64,000 nt of DNA from the NCBI RefSeq assembly GCF_900109615.1, contig NZ_FOIX01000001.1, positions 124,001 through 188,000 of the forward strand, read 5' to 3'. This document shows, piece after piece, positions 34,777-44,058 of the stretch (positions within the stretch are counted from its first letter, which is position 1; each line of letters starts with the position of its first letter). This stretch comes from Kaistella antarctica. Lineage in GTDB: Bacteria > Bacteroidota > Bacteroidia > Flavobacteriales > Weeksellaceae. The notes beneath the pieces are model-generated. The model saw only the letters and a program-made list of their open reading frames with translations, was not told the origin of the DNA and made no database searches. The translations under genes and the position numbers were made by a program.

Positions 34777-36861
34777 TTATTTATCGAGTTTATTTTCTTT
34801 CAGCCAAAATGAAACGCTTTGATAAGCAGAAACACAATCATCAACCAGACTTTGTTTTATATTCTTTACTGGCGTTTCCTCATAAAAGATTTTAAAATCT
34901 TCAGCATTGTTTGATTTTTGTAAACTTAAGGAATACTGCTGTACTTTTTTGGTCGGAGAAATTATGGTTAAATAATTGTCTTTAATGAGGCCTAAATCCT
35001 GATAGGTTGCGATGTAGGCTTTGGGTTCAAAATTTTTACTGAAAACATCTTGCCCTAGAAATTTTGATTGGTATTTGAAATTAAGCAGACCCAATACGGT
35101 GGGCATCACATCAATTTGAGACATCGTCTGCGTGAATTTTTCTGGTTTGATAAAACCTTCCGAAAAAACCAATCCAGGAATTCGATATTTGTCCATCGGG
35201 AGTTCTGTCTTTCCAGCACTTGAGGCACAATGATCCGCGACAATAACAAAGACCGTATTTTTATACCAAGATTGTTTCTTCGCCATCTCGAAAAATTTAC
35301 GAATTGAATAATCAGTGTATTTCACACCGCCATCGCGGGACTTAGCAGTTCCAGGAATATCAATTCTTCCTTCAGGATAGGTAAATGGTCGATGATTAGA
35401 AACCGTCATCCAATGGTGGAAAAATGGTTTCCCCGCTTTTGCTTCAGCATTCATTACTTGAATCGCTTTCTTCGCCATATCTTCATCAGCAACACCCCAA
35501 ACATTGGCAAATGAAATTTCATTAGGTTTAAAATTATTGCGATCTACTATTTCATACCCATTGCCTTTATAGAATTCTTCCATATTATCGAAGTAACTGT
35601 AGCCACCGTACAGAAACTTAACATCATATCCTTTCGATTTAAAAACGCTGCCTGTACTGAACTTATTCTTGTTGTTCTCTCGCTTCACGACACTTTCTCC
35701 AGCCGTAGGTGTAATACACAAAGTAAGAGCCTCCAAACCACGAACCGTGCGATTTCCAGTAGCGTAAAGGTTGGTAAACATTAATGATTTATCCGCTAAG
35801 CTATCTAAGAAAGGCATAATTTTCTGATCATTCCCATAATGCTCCAAAAATTCTGCGGATAGACTTTCAATAGAAATTAAAACAACGTTTTTTTTAAGTT
35901 CAGGATTTTCTGGATTAATGTTTCTTCTTAAAGTCGGTGGATCAAATTGTTTTAAAAAATTATGTTCTGCGACTTGCTGCTCTATAGTCTGGTAAAATTG
36001 AAAATAATCGAGTTCGTTTTGTGTAAAAGCATGATAAAATTTAGGAAAACCGTTGGCTTGAATTTCCTGCGCAAATTTATCTTCTGTTTTAATTTTATCG
36101 AATTGAGGAATTACGAAAAGACTAAGAGCAAATAAAAAGAGGAAGGATAATAGTAAAACCAACTTTTGCCCAAAATTAGGAAGCTCCAATAATTCTGATT
36201 TTGTCTTTTTATAAATAAACCAAGTGACCAATAACGCAACAGATAAAATTGCAGAGAATAAGGGAACTACAGGATAACTTTCCATAATATTTCCGATTAC
36301 TTCATTGGTGTAGATCAAATAATCAACGGCGATAAAATTATAGCGAACTCCGAATTCATTCCAAAAAAAATATTCGCTGACGCCATTAAAAATAATCAAT
36401 AAGACGTACAGAAAAAGGATGAGAAAGTAAAGAATATTTCGGATTTTAATTCTGTGAGTCGGCAGAAAAAGCATTAAACCAAACAGCACAGTTTTTAATC
36501 CGATGAAGCCCATGGCTATTTCTGGAAAAGAACCGCCATATTGTTTGAAGATATTGCCAGGAACAAAGGCGGTATATAAAAATGCTAGAACAAAAAGCCC
36601 GAAGATGATGTATCCATAGGGCTTTTTATATTTCGAATCAGACAGAAACAACGAATATAGCGCGAAAATACTACTGGCTAATATAAAGACGAAAACATCC
36701 GTCACGCCGCCAATCAAAATAATTTTTAAGCTTTCAAAAAAGCCAAAACTTACGGTAGTGATTGGATGAAAGATAAATATCAGACGTAAAATTAGTGAGA
36801 CGATTCCGTAGAAAAGTCCCAAATAGAGATAGGGTTTTAGTTTTGATAAACTAGCAAACAT
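34777..36861 (-). CDS. LtaS-like membrane sulfatase/phosphoglycerol transferase
   Basis: 694 aa. Five to six N-terminal membrane helices (about 8-265) are followed by an extracytoplasmic alkaline-phosphatase-fold sulfatase domain. Catalytic features are SIESLSAEF (metal Glu), the Thr nucleophile in NRTVRGLEAL and VADHCA (Asp-His metal ligands). In Firmicutes such enzymes polymerise lipoteichoic acid; in Gram-negatives relatives add phosphoglycerol or phosphoethanolamine to glycans or lipids. Substrate here unknown. Confidence 0.83.
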   Translation of the reverse strand: MFASLSKLKPYLYLGLFYGIVSLILRLIFIFHPITTVSFGFFESLKIILIGGVTDVFVFILASSIFALYSLFLSDSKYKKPYGYIIFGLFVLAFLYTAFVPGNIFKQYGGSFPEIAMGFIGLKTVLFGLMLFLPTHRIKIRNILYFLILFLYVLLIIFNGVSEYFFWNEFGVRYNFIAVDYLIYTNEVIGNIMESYPVVPLFSAILSVALLVTWFIYKKTKSELLELPNFGQKLVLLLSFLFLFALSLFVIPQFDKIKTEDKFAQEIQANGFPKFYHAFTQNELDYFQFYQTIEQQVAEHNFLKQFDPPTLRRNINPENPELKKNVVLISIESLSAEFLEHYGNDQKIMPFLDSLADKSLMFTNLYATGNRTVRGLEALTLCITPTAGESVVKRENNKNKFSTGSVFKSKGYDVKFLYGGYSYFDNMEEFYKGNGYEIVDRNNFKPNEISFANVWGVADEDMAKKAIQVMNAEAKAGKPFFHHWMTVSNHRPFTYPEGRIDIPGTAKSRDGGVKYTDYSIRKFFEMAKKQSWYKNTVFVIVADHCASSAGKTELPMDKYRIPGLVFSEGFIKPEKFTQTMSQIDVMPTVLGLLNFKYQSKFLGQDVFSKNFEPKAYIATYQDLGLIKDNYLTIISPTKKVQQYSLSLQKSNNAEDFKIFYEETPVKNIKQSLVDDCVSAYQSVSFWLKENKLDK

Positions 36862-36916
36862 TTTTTAATTAGATTTAAAAAATCAAATTATAATCGGAAA
36901 AGGAAAGCAAACCTTG

Positions 36917-37399
36917 CTAAAGTTTTCGTTTAAAGTCAATCATTTGCAAGGCGGTAGCCGCTGCTTCAACTCCTTTATTGCCTAGCTCACCACCACTTCT
37001 TGCGATAGATTGCTCCTTGGTATCATCGGTCAAAAGACAGAAGATCGCAGGAACATCTGTTAGAATATTACAATCCTTAATTCCCTGCGCCACAGCTGAA
37101 CAAACATAGTCAAAATGCGGGGTTTCGCCACGGATGACGCATCCAATTGCGATGATTGCATCAAAATAGCCGGTCTTGCAAAGCTGCATCGAGGCATAAT
37201 TGAGTTCGAACGCTCCAGGAACTTTAAAAATTTTAATATTTTCTAAACTTACTCCTTCTTTTGTAAGTACTTCCAGGGCCGCATCACGGAGATTAAAAGT
37301 TACGAAATCATTCCATTCTGAAACAACAATGCCAATTCTAAAAGAATCGGCATCGTCAATTTGTAATGGGTGATAATCAGAAAGATTCACAGTTGCCAT
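36917..37399 (-). CDS. ribH: 6,7-dimethyl-8-ribityllumazine synthase
   Basis: 160 aa, standard length. It condenses the ribitylamino-uracil intermediate with dihydroxybutanone phosphate in riboflavin synthesis. Family motifs: VVSEWNDFV, VPGAFELNYA, AIGCVIRGETPHFDYVC with the catalytic His in TPHFDY. It is 17 bp downstream of the TPR membrane protein gene and shares its promoter. Other rib genes are not nearby. Confidence 0.96.
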   Translation of the reverse strand: MATVNLSDYHPLQIDDADSFRIGIVVSEWNDFVTFNLRDAALEVLTKEGVSLENIKIFKVPGAFELNYASMQLCKTGYFDAIIAIGCVIRGETPHFDYVCSAVAQGIKDCNILTDVPAIFCLLTDDTKEQSIARSGGELGNKGVEAAATALQMIDFKRKL

Positions 37400-37416
37400 T
37401 ATTTTTTATATTTTTA

Positions 37417-38127
37417 TTAGTAATATTTTACCATCTCGATATACGCATCAGACATGCCGTTATCATAGTCTTCATATTTCTCATCAATTGTTGAGAAGTG
37501 TTTTTTTGCTTCAACATTTTTCTTTAAAGCCAAAGCCGTGATTCCAGCTTTTCTTGTAAAGTAGTAAGAAGTGTAAGGATCATCTGAAGCAGAAATCGCT
37601 TTGTCTAAAAGTGATAACGCATCGTCACTTTTATTAAGGTTTGCCTGGCAATCTGCCATCGCACCATATTTCAACGCCATTAAAATTTTATTGTCAGAAG
37701 AAAAGTTGTCGATCAGATCATAAGCTTCTTGGTATTTCCCTTCCTTAAACTTGATTAATCCAGCATTATAAGAAGAAAGCTTACCAACCTTGGTTCCAGA
37801 ATACTCTTTGTACGTTCCTAAATAACCAGGATTCGCAGCACTTTTTCCACCCAAAGCAAGTTCGTCTTTTCCATCAGCCAGATTTTTCTGAGCAGCAAGA
37901 TAACTTAAAGTCGCTTCTTCGTTTCTAGGCGCTTCATAAAACTGCTGAAAAGCGAAATAACCCAAAACTGCCACCAATAATGCACCGAAAACGATCATTA
38001 AGGTTTTAGCATTTTTTTCGAGAAATTTCTCAGTATCGAGGGCACCTCTGTCTAGGTCTTTGAAAACTTCTACCGTTTCCTTGCCTTCCATTTCTTTTTT
38101 GCTGGTGCGAGATTTAAATTTTGCCAT
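37417..38127 (-). CDS. TPR-containing inner-membrane protein (YfgM-like)
   Basis: 236 aa. A cytoplasmic basic N-terminus, one membrane helix (about 42-62) and a periplasmic domain of roughly four tetratricopeptide helices. This resembles YfgM/TPR_21 proteins that act with the periplasmic chaperone network. Function here is inferred only from architecture. It is paired with ribH, a gene order seen in other Bacteroidota. Confidence 0.75.
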   Translation of the reverse strand: MAKFKSRTSKKEMEGKETVEVFKDLDRGALDTEKFLEKNAKTLMIVFGALLVAVLGYFAFQQFYEAPRNEEATLSYLAAQKNLADGKDELALGGKSAANPGYLGTYKEYSGTKVGKLSSYNAGLIKFKEGKYQEAYDLIDNFSSDNKILMALKYGAMADCQANLNKSDDALSLLDKAISASDDPYTSYYFTRKAGITALALKKNVEAKKHFSTIDEKYEDYDNGMSDAYIEMVKYY

Positions 38128-38149
38128 AGTTTTAATAAAAATTGAAGTG

Positions 38150-38179
38150 CAAATTTAACTGTTTTTGAGCGATATACAA
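38150..38179 (-). promoter_or_regulatory. Promoter of the TPR-ribH unit
   Basis: On the minus strand: TTG (38177-38179), 19-bp spacer, TAAATTTG (38150-38157), 22 bp before the start codon. Confidence 0.7.
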
Positions 38180-38248
38180 AATTATGCTCGAAAAAACATT
38201 TTCGCTAAAATTAGACTTCAAAACAAATTTGAAATAGTGAATTTTTCC

Positions 38249-38782
38249 TTAGTACATTAATAGTTGATGAATTTCTGCGTTAAATTTCTCCAGCCGCTTT
38301 TCTCCTTCCAAATCTTTGAGGCCAATCAAAAAACTAAACTGCGAAACGATTCCACCTTGCTTTTGAACAAGAAGAGCTGCTGCTTCAGTTGTTCCGCCGG
38401 TTGCTAATAAATCATCGTGAATTAAGATTCTTTGTCCCGGTTTTAATTGTCCGGTTCGCATTTCTATTTCTTCCGACCCGTATTCTAAGTCGTATTTCTG
38501 ACCAACAAATGGCGGCGGTAATTTTCCTTTTTTCCGAATGAGAATAAAAGGAACATCTAAAGCGACAGCGATTGCGATCCCAAAAAGATAACCACGACTT
38601 TCTATACCGCAAACGGCATCAACTTTTCCCCGACTAAACTTCGCTAAGTCAGTAATGACTTCTTCGTAGAGTTTGGGATTGAGAAATATGGGTGTAATAT
38701 CTTTAAACTCAATACCTGGTTTTGGAAAATCAGGAATATTCTGAATAGTATTTTGTAAATCTTGAATTAGTTGCTGATTCAT
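38249..38782 (-). CDS. apt: Adenine phosphoribosyltransferase
   Basis: 177 aa. It makes AMP from adenine and PRPP. The start has the APT signature IPDFPKPGIEFKDITP, and the PRPP-binding loop is ILIHDDLLATGGT. It is 2 bp from the lipoprotein gene upstream on the same strand, so it may be read from that promoter. Confidence 0.96.
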   Translation of the reverse strand: MNQQLIQDLQNTIQNIPDFPKPGIEFKDITPIFLNPKLYEEVITDLAKFSRGKVDAVCGIESRGYLFGIAIAVALDVPFILIRKKGKLPPPFVGQKYDLEYGSEEIEMRTGQLKPGQRILIHDDLLATGGTTEAAALLVQKQGGIVSQFSFLIGLKDLEGEKRLEKFNAEIHQLLMY

Positions 38783-38784
38783 TT

Positions 38785-39993
38785 TTAATTAATTTTATAA
38801 CTTGATATTTTCCAATCTCCGTTTACATTTTTTAAGCCGAAAGTCACCTGTACTGCTGTTGTTCTCCCTTCTTTATCGGTAATGTCATAAGTTGCGTTTA
38901 CACTTGCAGCATTGGCTGTGGTGGTCTTGGTCGTCATGTTCTTTACACTAATGGTTTTAACTCCGCCAAAACCCGAAGTTGGATTAGAGAACGTTTCATA
39001 CGAGCCCCAGTTAGGATTATCTGCCACATCATAGGCGCCTCGTAGATTTTGCGCTGATAAGTTGTTTAAGAACTTAGAAACGCTCGCTTTAGGATCTGCA
39101 GTCGCAGTTGGAACCTTAGGATCAGGTGTTATACCTGGAGTATCAGGAATGATGACGCTTGGCATTTCACCATCGATATTTGCTGGATTATCTGCTGGAT
39201 TGCCAGCTGGCATTAATAACGCTTTGGGATTTACAGGTACTCCAATTTTAGACATTTTAAAAGTCTTCTTTGTTGTTTTAATCGAAACTGTAATATCTAT
39301 TTTTTGATCAATAATTTTCTGAGCTGGCAACGAAGCGAATCTTACATTAAATCCTTTGAATTTATTATCTAACATCAAATTTTTTGAAGTGAGAATTCTA
39401 TTTCCTCCGCTGAAAACCTCAAGAGTTGCTTCTAAAGCTGCACCTTCAAAAATAATAGGTTCGCCTTTCGGATCTAATAATCTTGGCGTCACTTGTAAAG
39501 CTTGTGCCCCTAAAATTTCATCATTTCCAATATTGGTGATATCAAGGTTCAAGGAATTTGCTTGTATATCATTGGCATCAAATTCTTTGGCCGACTGGTT
39601 TCCGAAAATATTCATCTCACCTAAAGAAGGTGGCCCTTTGCTTGTCCACTCAACGCCGTTTTTCTGAGCGATTTGATCTGCTAAAGAAAATATTGCGGGA
39701 ACCTTCATTCCATTTATCAAATTTCCTAAGGCTTTTAGTTCGTTAGTTTCTCCATCTTCATCGACGCCGAATGTTTTCAATATATACAGCGCTTCATTAA
39801 ATTTCACCTGTTGAAGAGTATTTAAACTTGAAGCCATATCATTAATACTCGACTGCAAAGTTTTGGTTGACGTGGCATCAGCGGTATCTTTCTTACAGTT
39901 AATGAGCAACAGCAATAAAGCAAAAACAAAGAAACTACTTGTTTTAAAAAAAGTAGTTTTTGGTAATAAAGATGTATTAAAGATCTGATTCAT
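38785..39993 (-). CDS. Lipoprotein with C-terminal NTF2-like domain
   Basis: 402 aa. A lipoprotein signal with an unusually long basic/Phe-rich start (LLLLINCKK, lipid Cys about 33) leads into a domain I do not recognise (about 45-260) and a Pro-rich linker with PADNPANIDG and PDTPGITPDPK. The last 95 residues (SKFLNNLSAQNLRGAYDV...WKISSYKIN) look like an NTF2/DUF4878 cone fold. Function unknown. A -7 element TAAATTTG (minus, 40013-40020) lies upstream. It overlaps nothing and precedes apt by 2 bp. Confidence 0.65.
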   Translation of the reverse strand: MNQIFNTSLLPKTTFFKTSSFFVFALLLLLINCKKDTADATSTKTLQSSINDMASSLNTLQQVKFNEALYILKTFGVDEDGETNELKALGNLINGMKVPAIFSLADQIAQKNGVEWTSKGPPSLGEMNIFGNQSAKEFDANDIQANSLNLDITNIGNDEILGAQALQVTPRLLDPKGEPIIFEGAALEATLEVFSGGNRILTSKNLMLDNKFKGFNVRFASLPAQKIIDQKIDITVSIKTTKKTFKMSKIGVPVNPKALLMPAGNPADNPANIDGEMPSVIIPDTPGITPDPKVPTATADPKASVSKFLNNLSAQNLRGAYDVADNPNWGSYETFSNPTSGFGGVKTISVKNMTTKTTTANAASVNATYDITDKEGRTTAVQVTFGLKNVNGDWKISSYKIN

Positions 39994-40023
39994 GTGATGT
40001 TTTGGTTTCTAACAAATTTATAC

Positions 40024-40048
40024 AAAAATCCCGACAATTGCCGGGATT
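40024..40048 (-). terminator. Terminator of the act operon
   Basis: Stem AATCCCG (40027-40033) with CGGGATT (40042-40048), followed on the minus strand by TTTTTG, 25 bp after the actF stop. Confidence 0.75.
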
Positions 40049-40072
40049 AAGTTTTCGAATAAAATTCAACAA

Positions 40073-41404
40073 TTAGAAAGGATATTCGTAAATTTTAGAT
40101 TCGTGTAGGTAAGGATTTCCTTCAGGAATTAATTTCAGTCTAGATAAAGTTGTCATTACGACAAAAATGAATGAACCTAATCCGAACAACACTGCTCCAA
40201 GATTTGTTAACAATCCTGTGATATTTTCCCAGTACGGTCCTACTGATCCTGGCATAACCATGTTGTAATAGACTAACCAATGTCCTGCAATGATTATAAT
40301 TGCCATGGTCGTCATTACTTTATAATTTCTTTTAATGCTTGAACTTACCATTACTGATAGAGGAATCGCAAAATTCAAAACTAATATTAACCAAAACGCC
40401 CAAGAATAATACTCAAATCTACCGTAGAAATAGTTGACTTCTTCAGGGATATTGGCGTACCAATACAACATAAACTGTGCGAACCAAGTATAAGTCCATA
40501 ACATAGTCGATGCAAAAAGGAAAACTCCTAGATCGTGTAAATGGTTATCATTAAATTGTGGTAAAAAACCAGTTTTCTTTAAGTAAACACTTATTACCAT
40601 TATGGTGGCGATAGAGGCGGCAAGTGTACTTACCATTGCGTACCAAATGTACATGGTAGAATACCAGTGTGGGTCAATAGACATCAACCAATCCCAAGCC
40701 CAAGCCGCAGATGCAAATCCGAAGAATGCGATATAACCAACATTCCAGCTGTAATACTTTGCATATACCGATCTGCTTTTGGTTTCGTCAACTTTCTTAG
40801 AAATTGATTTCAACTTCCAAGCGAAGAACGACGCTCCAAGAACATATATTAGTGTTCTAACAATATAGAAAGGGATATTTAAGAATGTTTTCTTTTCGTA
40901 AAGAATAGGATCAAAGTGCTCACTTTTCGGATCGGTTAAAGTTCCGTCCATCCAGTGAAAGATATGCCCAAGGTGCGTCACATTCAGCACCATAATAATA
41001 ATGATTACTGCTCCTGCGAAAGGGATAAATGAGGCCACTGCTTCCATTACTCTCAAAATGATAATTGACCATCCTGCGTGCGAAGCGTTTTGAATAGCGT
41101 AGAAAAACAAAGCACAACAGCTTAAAGCAAAAAGAAAAACCGCAACGGTATGAATTGCTGCTAAAGGCTGGTTTTTGAATTGCATTTTTGCGTGTTCTAA
41201 ATGCGCTGCTTCATCTTGGGGTCCTACCATTTCGGCAGAATTTGAGGGAGCATTATTTCCGCCAGCATGCACTTGTTCCATCATATGTCCAATCTGGGTA
41301 TCGTCGACGCCATGATTCATAAAGTAACCAGCTCCGAAAAGAACTAATCCTAAAACGACAAATACGATTGAATATAATCTTAATTTAGGTGAAAAACTAT
41401 ACAT
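40073..41404 (-). CDS. actF: Alternative complex III subunit ActF
   Basis: 443 aa integral membrane protein with about ten helices. It is the quinol:cytochrome c oxidoreductase subunit related to ActC. A His/Asn/Met-rich periplasmic loop (about 35-75) sits between the first two helices. It ends NPYLHESKIYEYPF. In ACIII it belongs to the membrane arm that oxidises menaquinol. Last gene of the operon, 15 bp after actE. Confidence 0.9.
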   Translation of the reverse strand: MYSFSPKLRLYSIVFVVLGLVLFGAGYFMNHGVDDTQIGHMMEQVHAGGNNAPSNSAEMVGPQDEAAHLEHAKMQFKNQPLAAIHTVAVFLFALSCCALFFYAIQNASHAGWSIIILRVMEAVASFIPFAGAVIIIIMVLNVTHLGHIFHWMDGTLTDPKSEHFDPILYEKKTFLNIPFYIVRTLIYVLGASFFAWKLKSISKKVDETKSRSVYAKYYSWNVGYIAFFGFASAAWAWDWLMSIDPHWYSTMYIWYAMVSTLAASIATIMVISVYLKKTGFLPQFNDNHLHDLGVFLFASTMLWTYTWFAQFMLYWYANIPEEVNYFYGRFEYYSWAFWLILVLNFAIPLSVMVSSSIKRNYKVMTTMAIIIIAGHWLVYYNMVMPGSVGPYWENITGLLTNLGAVLFGLGSFIFVVMTTLSRLKLIPEGNPYLHESKIYEYPF

Positions 41405-41419
41405 TTTTTTTACTCTTTT

Positions 41420-42139
41420 TTATTTTTTAGGACTCGTACTAGAAGCTGCTGGTGCTGCCATATCTGTAGCTGGTGTTGCATTCGCAGCAACTACAGCTGG
41501 AGCAGCAGAAAGCCCTCCTTTAAACTCACTCATAATATACAATGACACTCTCCATCGATCGCCAGGTTTCAACTGTCCTGCATATGATCCCATTGAGTTT
41601 CTACCGTGGGTCAATACATAATGTACAGAACCAATAGTTAATTCTCGGTCAGCATATTTAGGCACACCTGAATAAGCACCACTTACCACAATTGACCCTT
41701 GTCCGTCTCCAGCACTTCCGTGACAAGCTGAACAAGTCTGCTCATATAATAATTTACCTCTGGTAATATCTTTCGCTTGATTTGCTGGATCTAATGGGGA
41801 AGCTGTAATTAATTTAGATGCATCATAAAATTCATTATACTCTAAAGGAACCATTGCTTTGTTGGCAGCGGGATCTGCAAGTCCTTCTGGATTTTGCGCT
41901 ACCGTACCATCAATTGGACCTAAACCAGTAGCTCCGTTATTTTTAACGAAAGCTGGAATTTCATTCTCATGTTTTGAATAAGCATCTTGCGCTTTCGCCA
42001 ATGGATCATAAGCAACCGGGAAGTACATATCTGGAAAATAAACCAATGGCGGATTTTCGTTGCTGCAAGAACTTAAAGTAATTGCGGCACATCCTACGAT
42101 CGCTGTAATTTTAAATATAGTCTTTGTCATTTTAAGCAT
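41420..42139 (-). CDS. actE: Alternative complex III cytochrome c subunit ActE
   Basis: 239 aa lipoprotein (TLSSCSNEN) with one heme c site CSACH in GKLLYEQTCSACHGSAGDG and a methionine region around SMGSYAGQLKPGDRW. The C-terminal tail is low-complexity Ala/Thr/Pro. It passes electrons from ActA to the terminal acceptor. The start overlaps the actD stop by 8 bp, unless the fourth codon (ATG 42130) is used. Confidence 0.92.
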   Translation of the reverse strand: MLKMTKTIFKITAIVGCAAITLSSCSNENPPLVYFPDMYFPVAYDPLAKAQDAYSKHENEIPAFVKNNGATGLGPIDGTVAQNPEGLADPAANKAMVPLEYNEFYDASKLITASPLDPANQAKDITRGKLLYEQTCSACHGSAGDGQGSIVVSGAYSGVPKYADRELTIGSVHYVLTHGRNSMGSYAGQLKPGDRWRVSLYIMSEFKGGLSAAPAVVAANATPATDMAAPAASSTSPKK

Positions 42140-42653
42140 CTTTTACAGTTATTTCTTCAACTCCGGTATCAATCAGAATTTGTTTTACTGCATCTACATT
42201 ATCGGTAACAAACTCCATCATAAATTTATCATCGGTTGTTCTAGGATCAGGATTCTGAGGAGGACAACCAGGATACATTTTATTTCTTGCTAAGAAAGTA
42301 AGGGACATTAAGTGAGCGGCACAGAATACCATTAACTCAAACATTGGAACAACAAACGCCGGCATATTGGTTCCCCAGCTAAATGCTGGTTTACCACCGA
42401 TATTCATCGGCCAGTCGTGATTCATTGTGTACCAAGTCACCAACGATCCAACCAACAAACCATACACTGCATAAAGAAAAGCAGCATCAGAAAGTCTGGT
42501 TTTTCTTAAACCTAAAGCGGTATCAAGACCATGCACCGGAAATGGGGTGTAGACTTCCGCAATAGAGATTCCTTTATCATTGAAGGCTTTTACGCCATCT
42601 AATAAATCATCATCATCGGCATAAATACCGTATATTCTTTTAGTGGTGCTCAT
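42132..42653 (-). CDS. actD: Alternative complex III subunit ActD (DUF3341)
   Basis: 173 aa from the ATG at 42653 (MSTTKRIYGIYADDDDLL). Two membrane helices flank the NHDWPMNIGGKPAFSWG segment typical of ActD. A cytoplasmic ferredoxin-like N-terminal domain precedes them. The frame extends upstream by ten Lys-rich codons to 42683, which lie inside actC. With the chosen start the overlap with actC is 14 bp. Confidence 0.9.
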   Translation of the reverse strand: MSTTKRIYGIYADDDDLLDGVKAFNDKGISIAEVYTPFPVHGLDTALGLRKTRLSDAAFLYAVYGLLVGSLVTWYTMNHDWPMNIGGKPAFSWGTNMPAFVVPMFELMVFCAAHLMSLTFLARNKMYPGCPPQNPDPRTTDDKFMMEFVTDNVDAVKQILIDTGVEEITVKDA

Positions 42654-44040
42654 CTTCTTCTTCTTTTGCTTTATAAGTTTCACCTGATATTTTCAAAATA
42701 GTCTTCAATTCCGCTTGTGCAATTACAGGGAACGTTCTTGCATACAATAAGAATAATACTCCAAAGAAACCGATTGTTCCTAAGAACACTCCGACATCAA
42801 TGATGGAAGGTTTAAACATCGTCCACGAACTTGGTAAGTAATCTCGTGAAATATTCAAAACGATAATATCAAATCTTTCAAACCACATCCCAATATTAAT
42901 AATCAATGCGATAATAAATGTTGCCATGATGTTTGTTCTTACTTTCTTAAACCAGAATAGTGCAGGAACAATTAAGTTACAAGTAATCAAAGCCCAGAAC
43001 GCCCACCAGTAAGGACCAGTTGCAGATCCCGGAGAGATGTAAGTAAAGTCTTCATATCTAGATCCAGAATACCATGCGATAAAATACTCAGTAGCATAAG
43101 CTACCGTTACCATACCACCTGTTACGATAATTACAATGTTCATAATTTCGATATGATACATGGTAATATAATCTTCTAAATGTGCCACTTTCCTCGCCAC
43201 AATTAAGAGCGTTTGTACCATTGCAAATCCGGAGAAAATTGCTCCAGCAACAAAGTACGGTGGATAAATTGTAGAGTGCCATCCTTTAATTACTGAAGTA
43301 GCAAAGTCAAAGGATACCGTGGTGTGTACAGAGAATACAAGTGGAGTTGCTAAACCTGCTAATACCAAAGATAATTCTTCAAATCGTTGCCAGTGTTTTG
43401 CTTTCCCACCCCAACCAAATGAAAGGAAGGTGTAGATTCTTTTAGTCCACGGTGTTTTTGCACGGTCTCTAATCATCGCAAAATCTGGAATCAGTCCCAT
43501 AAACCAGAATACACTGGATACGGAGAAATACGTTGAAATTGCAAATACGTCCCAAAGTAACGGTGAGTTAAAGTTGGTCCAAAGAGAACCGAATTGGTTT
43601 GGTAAAGGGAAAACCCAGTATCCTACCCAAACTCTACCCATGTGAATTACGGGGAAGATGGCTGCTTGAACTACCGCGAAGATGGTCATCGCCTCGGCAG
43701 AACGGTTAACAGACATTCTCCATCTTTGTCTAAATAATAAAAGTACTGCAGAAATAAGCGTACCAGCGTGACCGATACCTACCCACCAAACGAAGTTGGT
43801 AATATCCCAGCCCCAGTTGTTGGTCCTATTAAGTCCCCAAGCACCAATTCCGGTACCGATGGTGTAAGCGATACAGCCAAATCCATAAATGAATAAAGCC
43901 AACGCGATCCAGAAAGAAACCCACCAGAGTTTTCCTGCTCTTTCTTCGATAGGTCTTGCAATATCATTGGAGATATCGTGATAAGTCTTGTGACCAATAA
44001 TTAAAGGTTCCCTTATCGGAGCTTCGTAGTGTCCTGACAT
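42640..44040 (-). CDS. actC: Alternative complex III subunit ActC (NrfD/PsrC-like)
   Basis: 466 aa with ten membrane helices of the polysulfide reductase NrfD type. It forms the menaquinol site of ACIII with ActB and translocates or conducts protons. N-terminus PLIIGHKTYHDISNDIARPIE is typical of Bacteroidota ActC. It is 18 bp after actB. Confidence 0.94.
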   Translation of the reverse strand: MSGHYEAPIREPLIIGHKTYHDISNDIARPIEERAGKLWWVSFWIALALFIYGFGCIAYTIGTGIGAWGLNRTNNWGWDITNFVWWVGIGHAGTLISAVLLLFRQRWRMSVNRSAEAMTIFAVVQAAIFPVIHMGRVWVGYWVFPLPNQFGSLWTNFNSPLLWDVFAISTYFSVSSVFWFMGLIPDFAMIRDRAKTPWTKRIYTFLSFGWGGKAKHWQRFEELSLVLAGLATPLVFSVHTTVSFDFATSVIKGWHSTIYPPYFVAGAIFSGFAMVQTLLIVARKVAHLEDYITMYHIEIMNIVIIVTGGMVTVAYATEYFIAWYSGSRYEDFTYISPGSATGPYWWAFWALITCNLIVPALFWFKKVRTNIMATFIIALIINIGMWFERFDIIVLNISRDYLPSSWTMFKPSIIDVGVFLGTIGFFGVLFLLYARTFPVIAQAELKTILKISGETYKAKEEEDEHH

Positions 44041-44058
44041 TTTTTACCTATTTATTAT

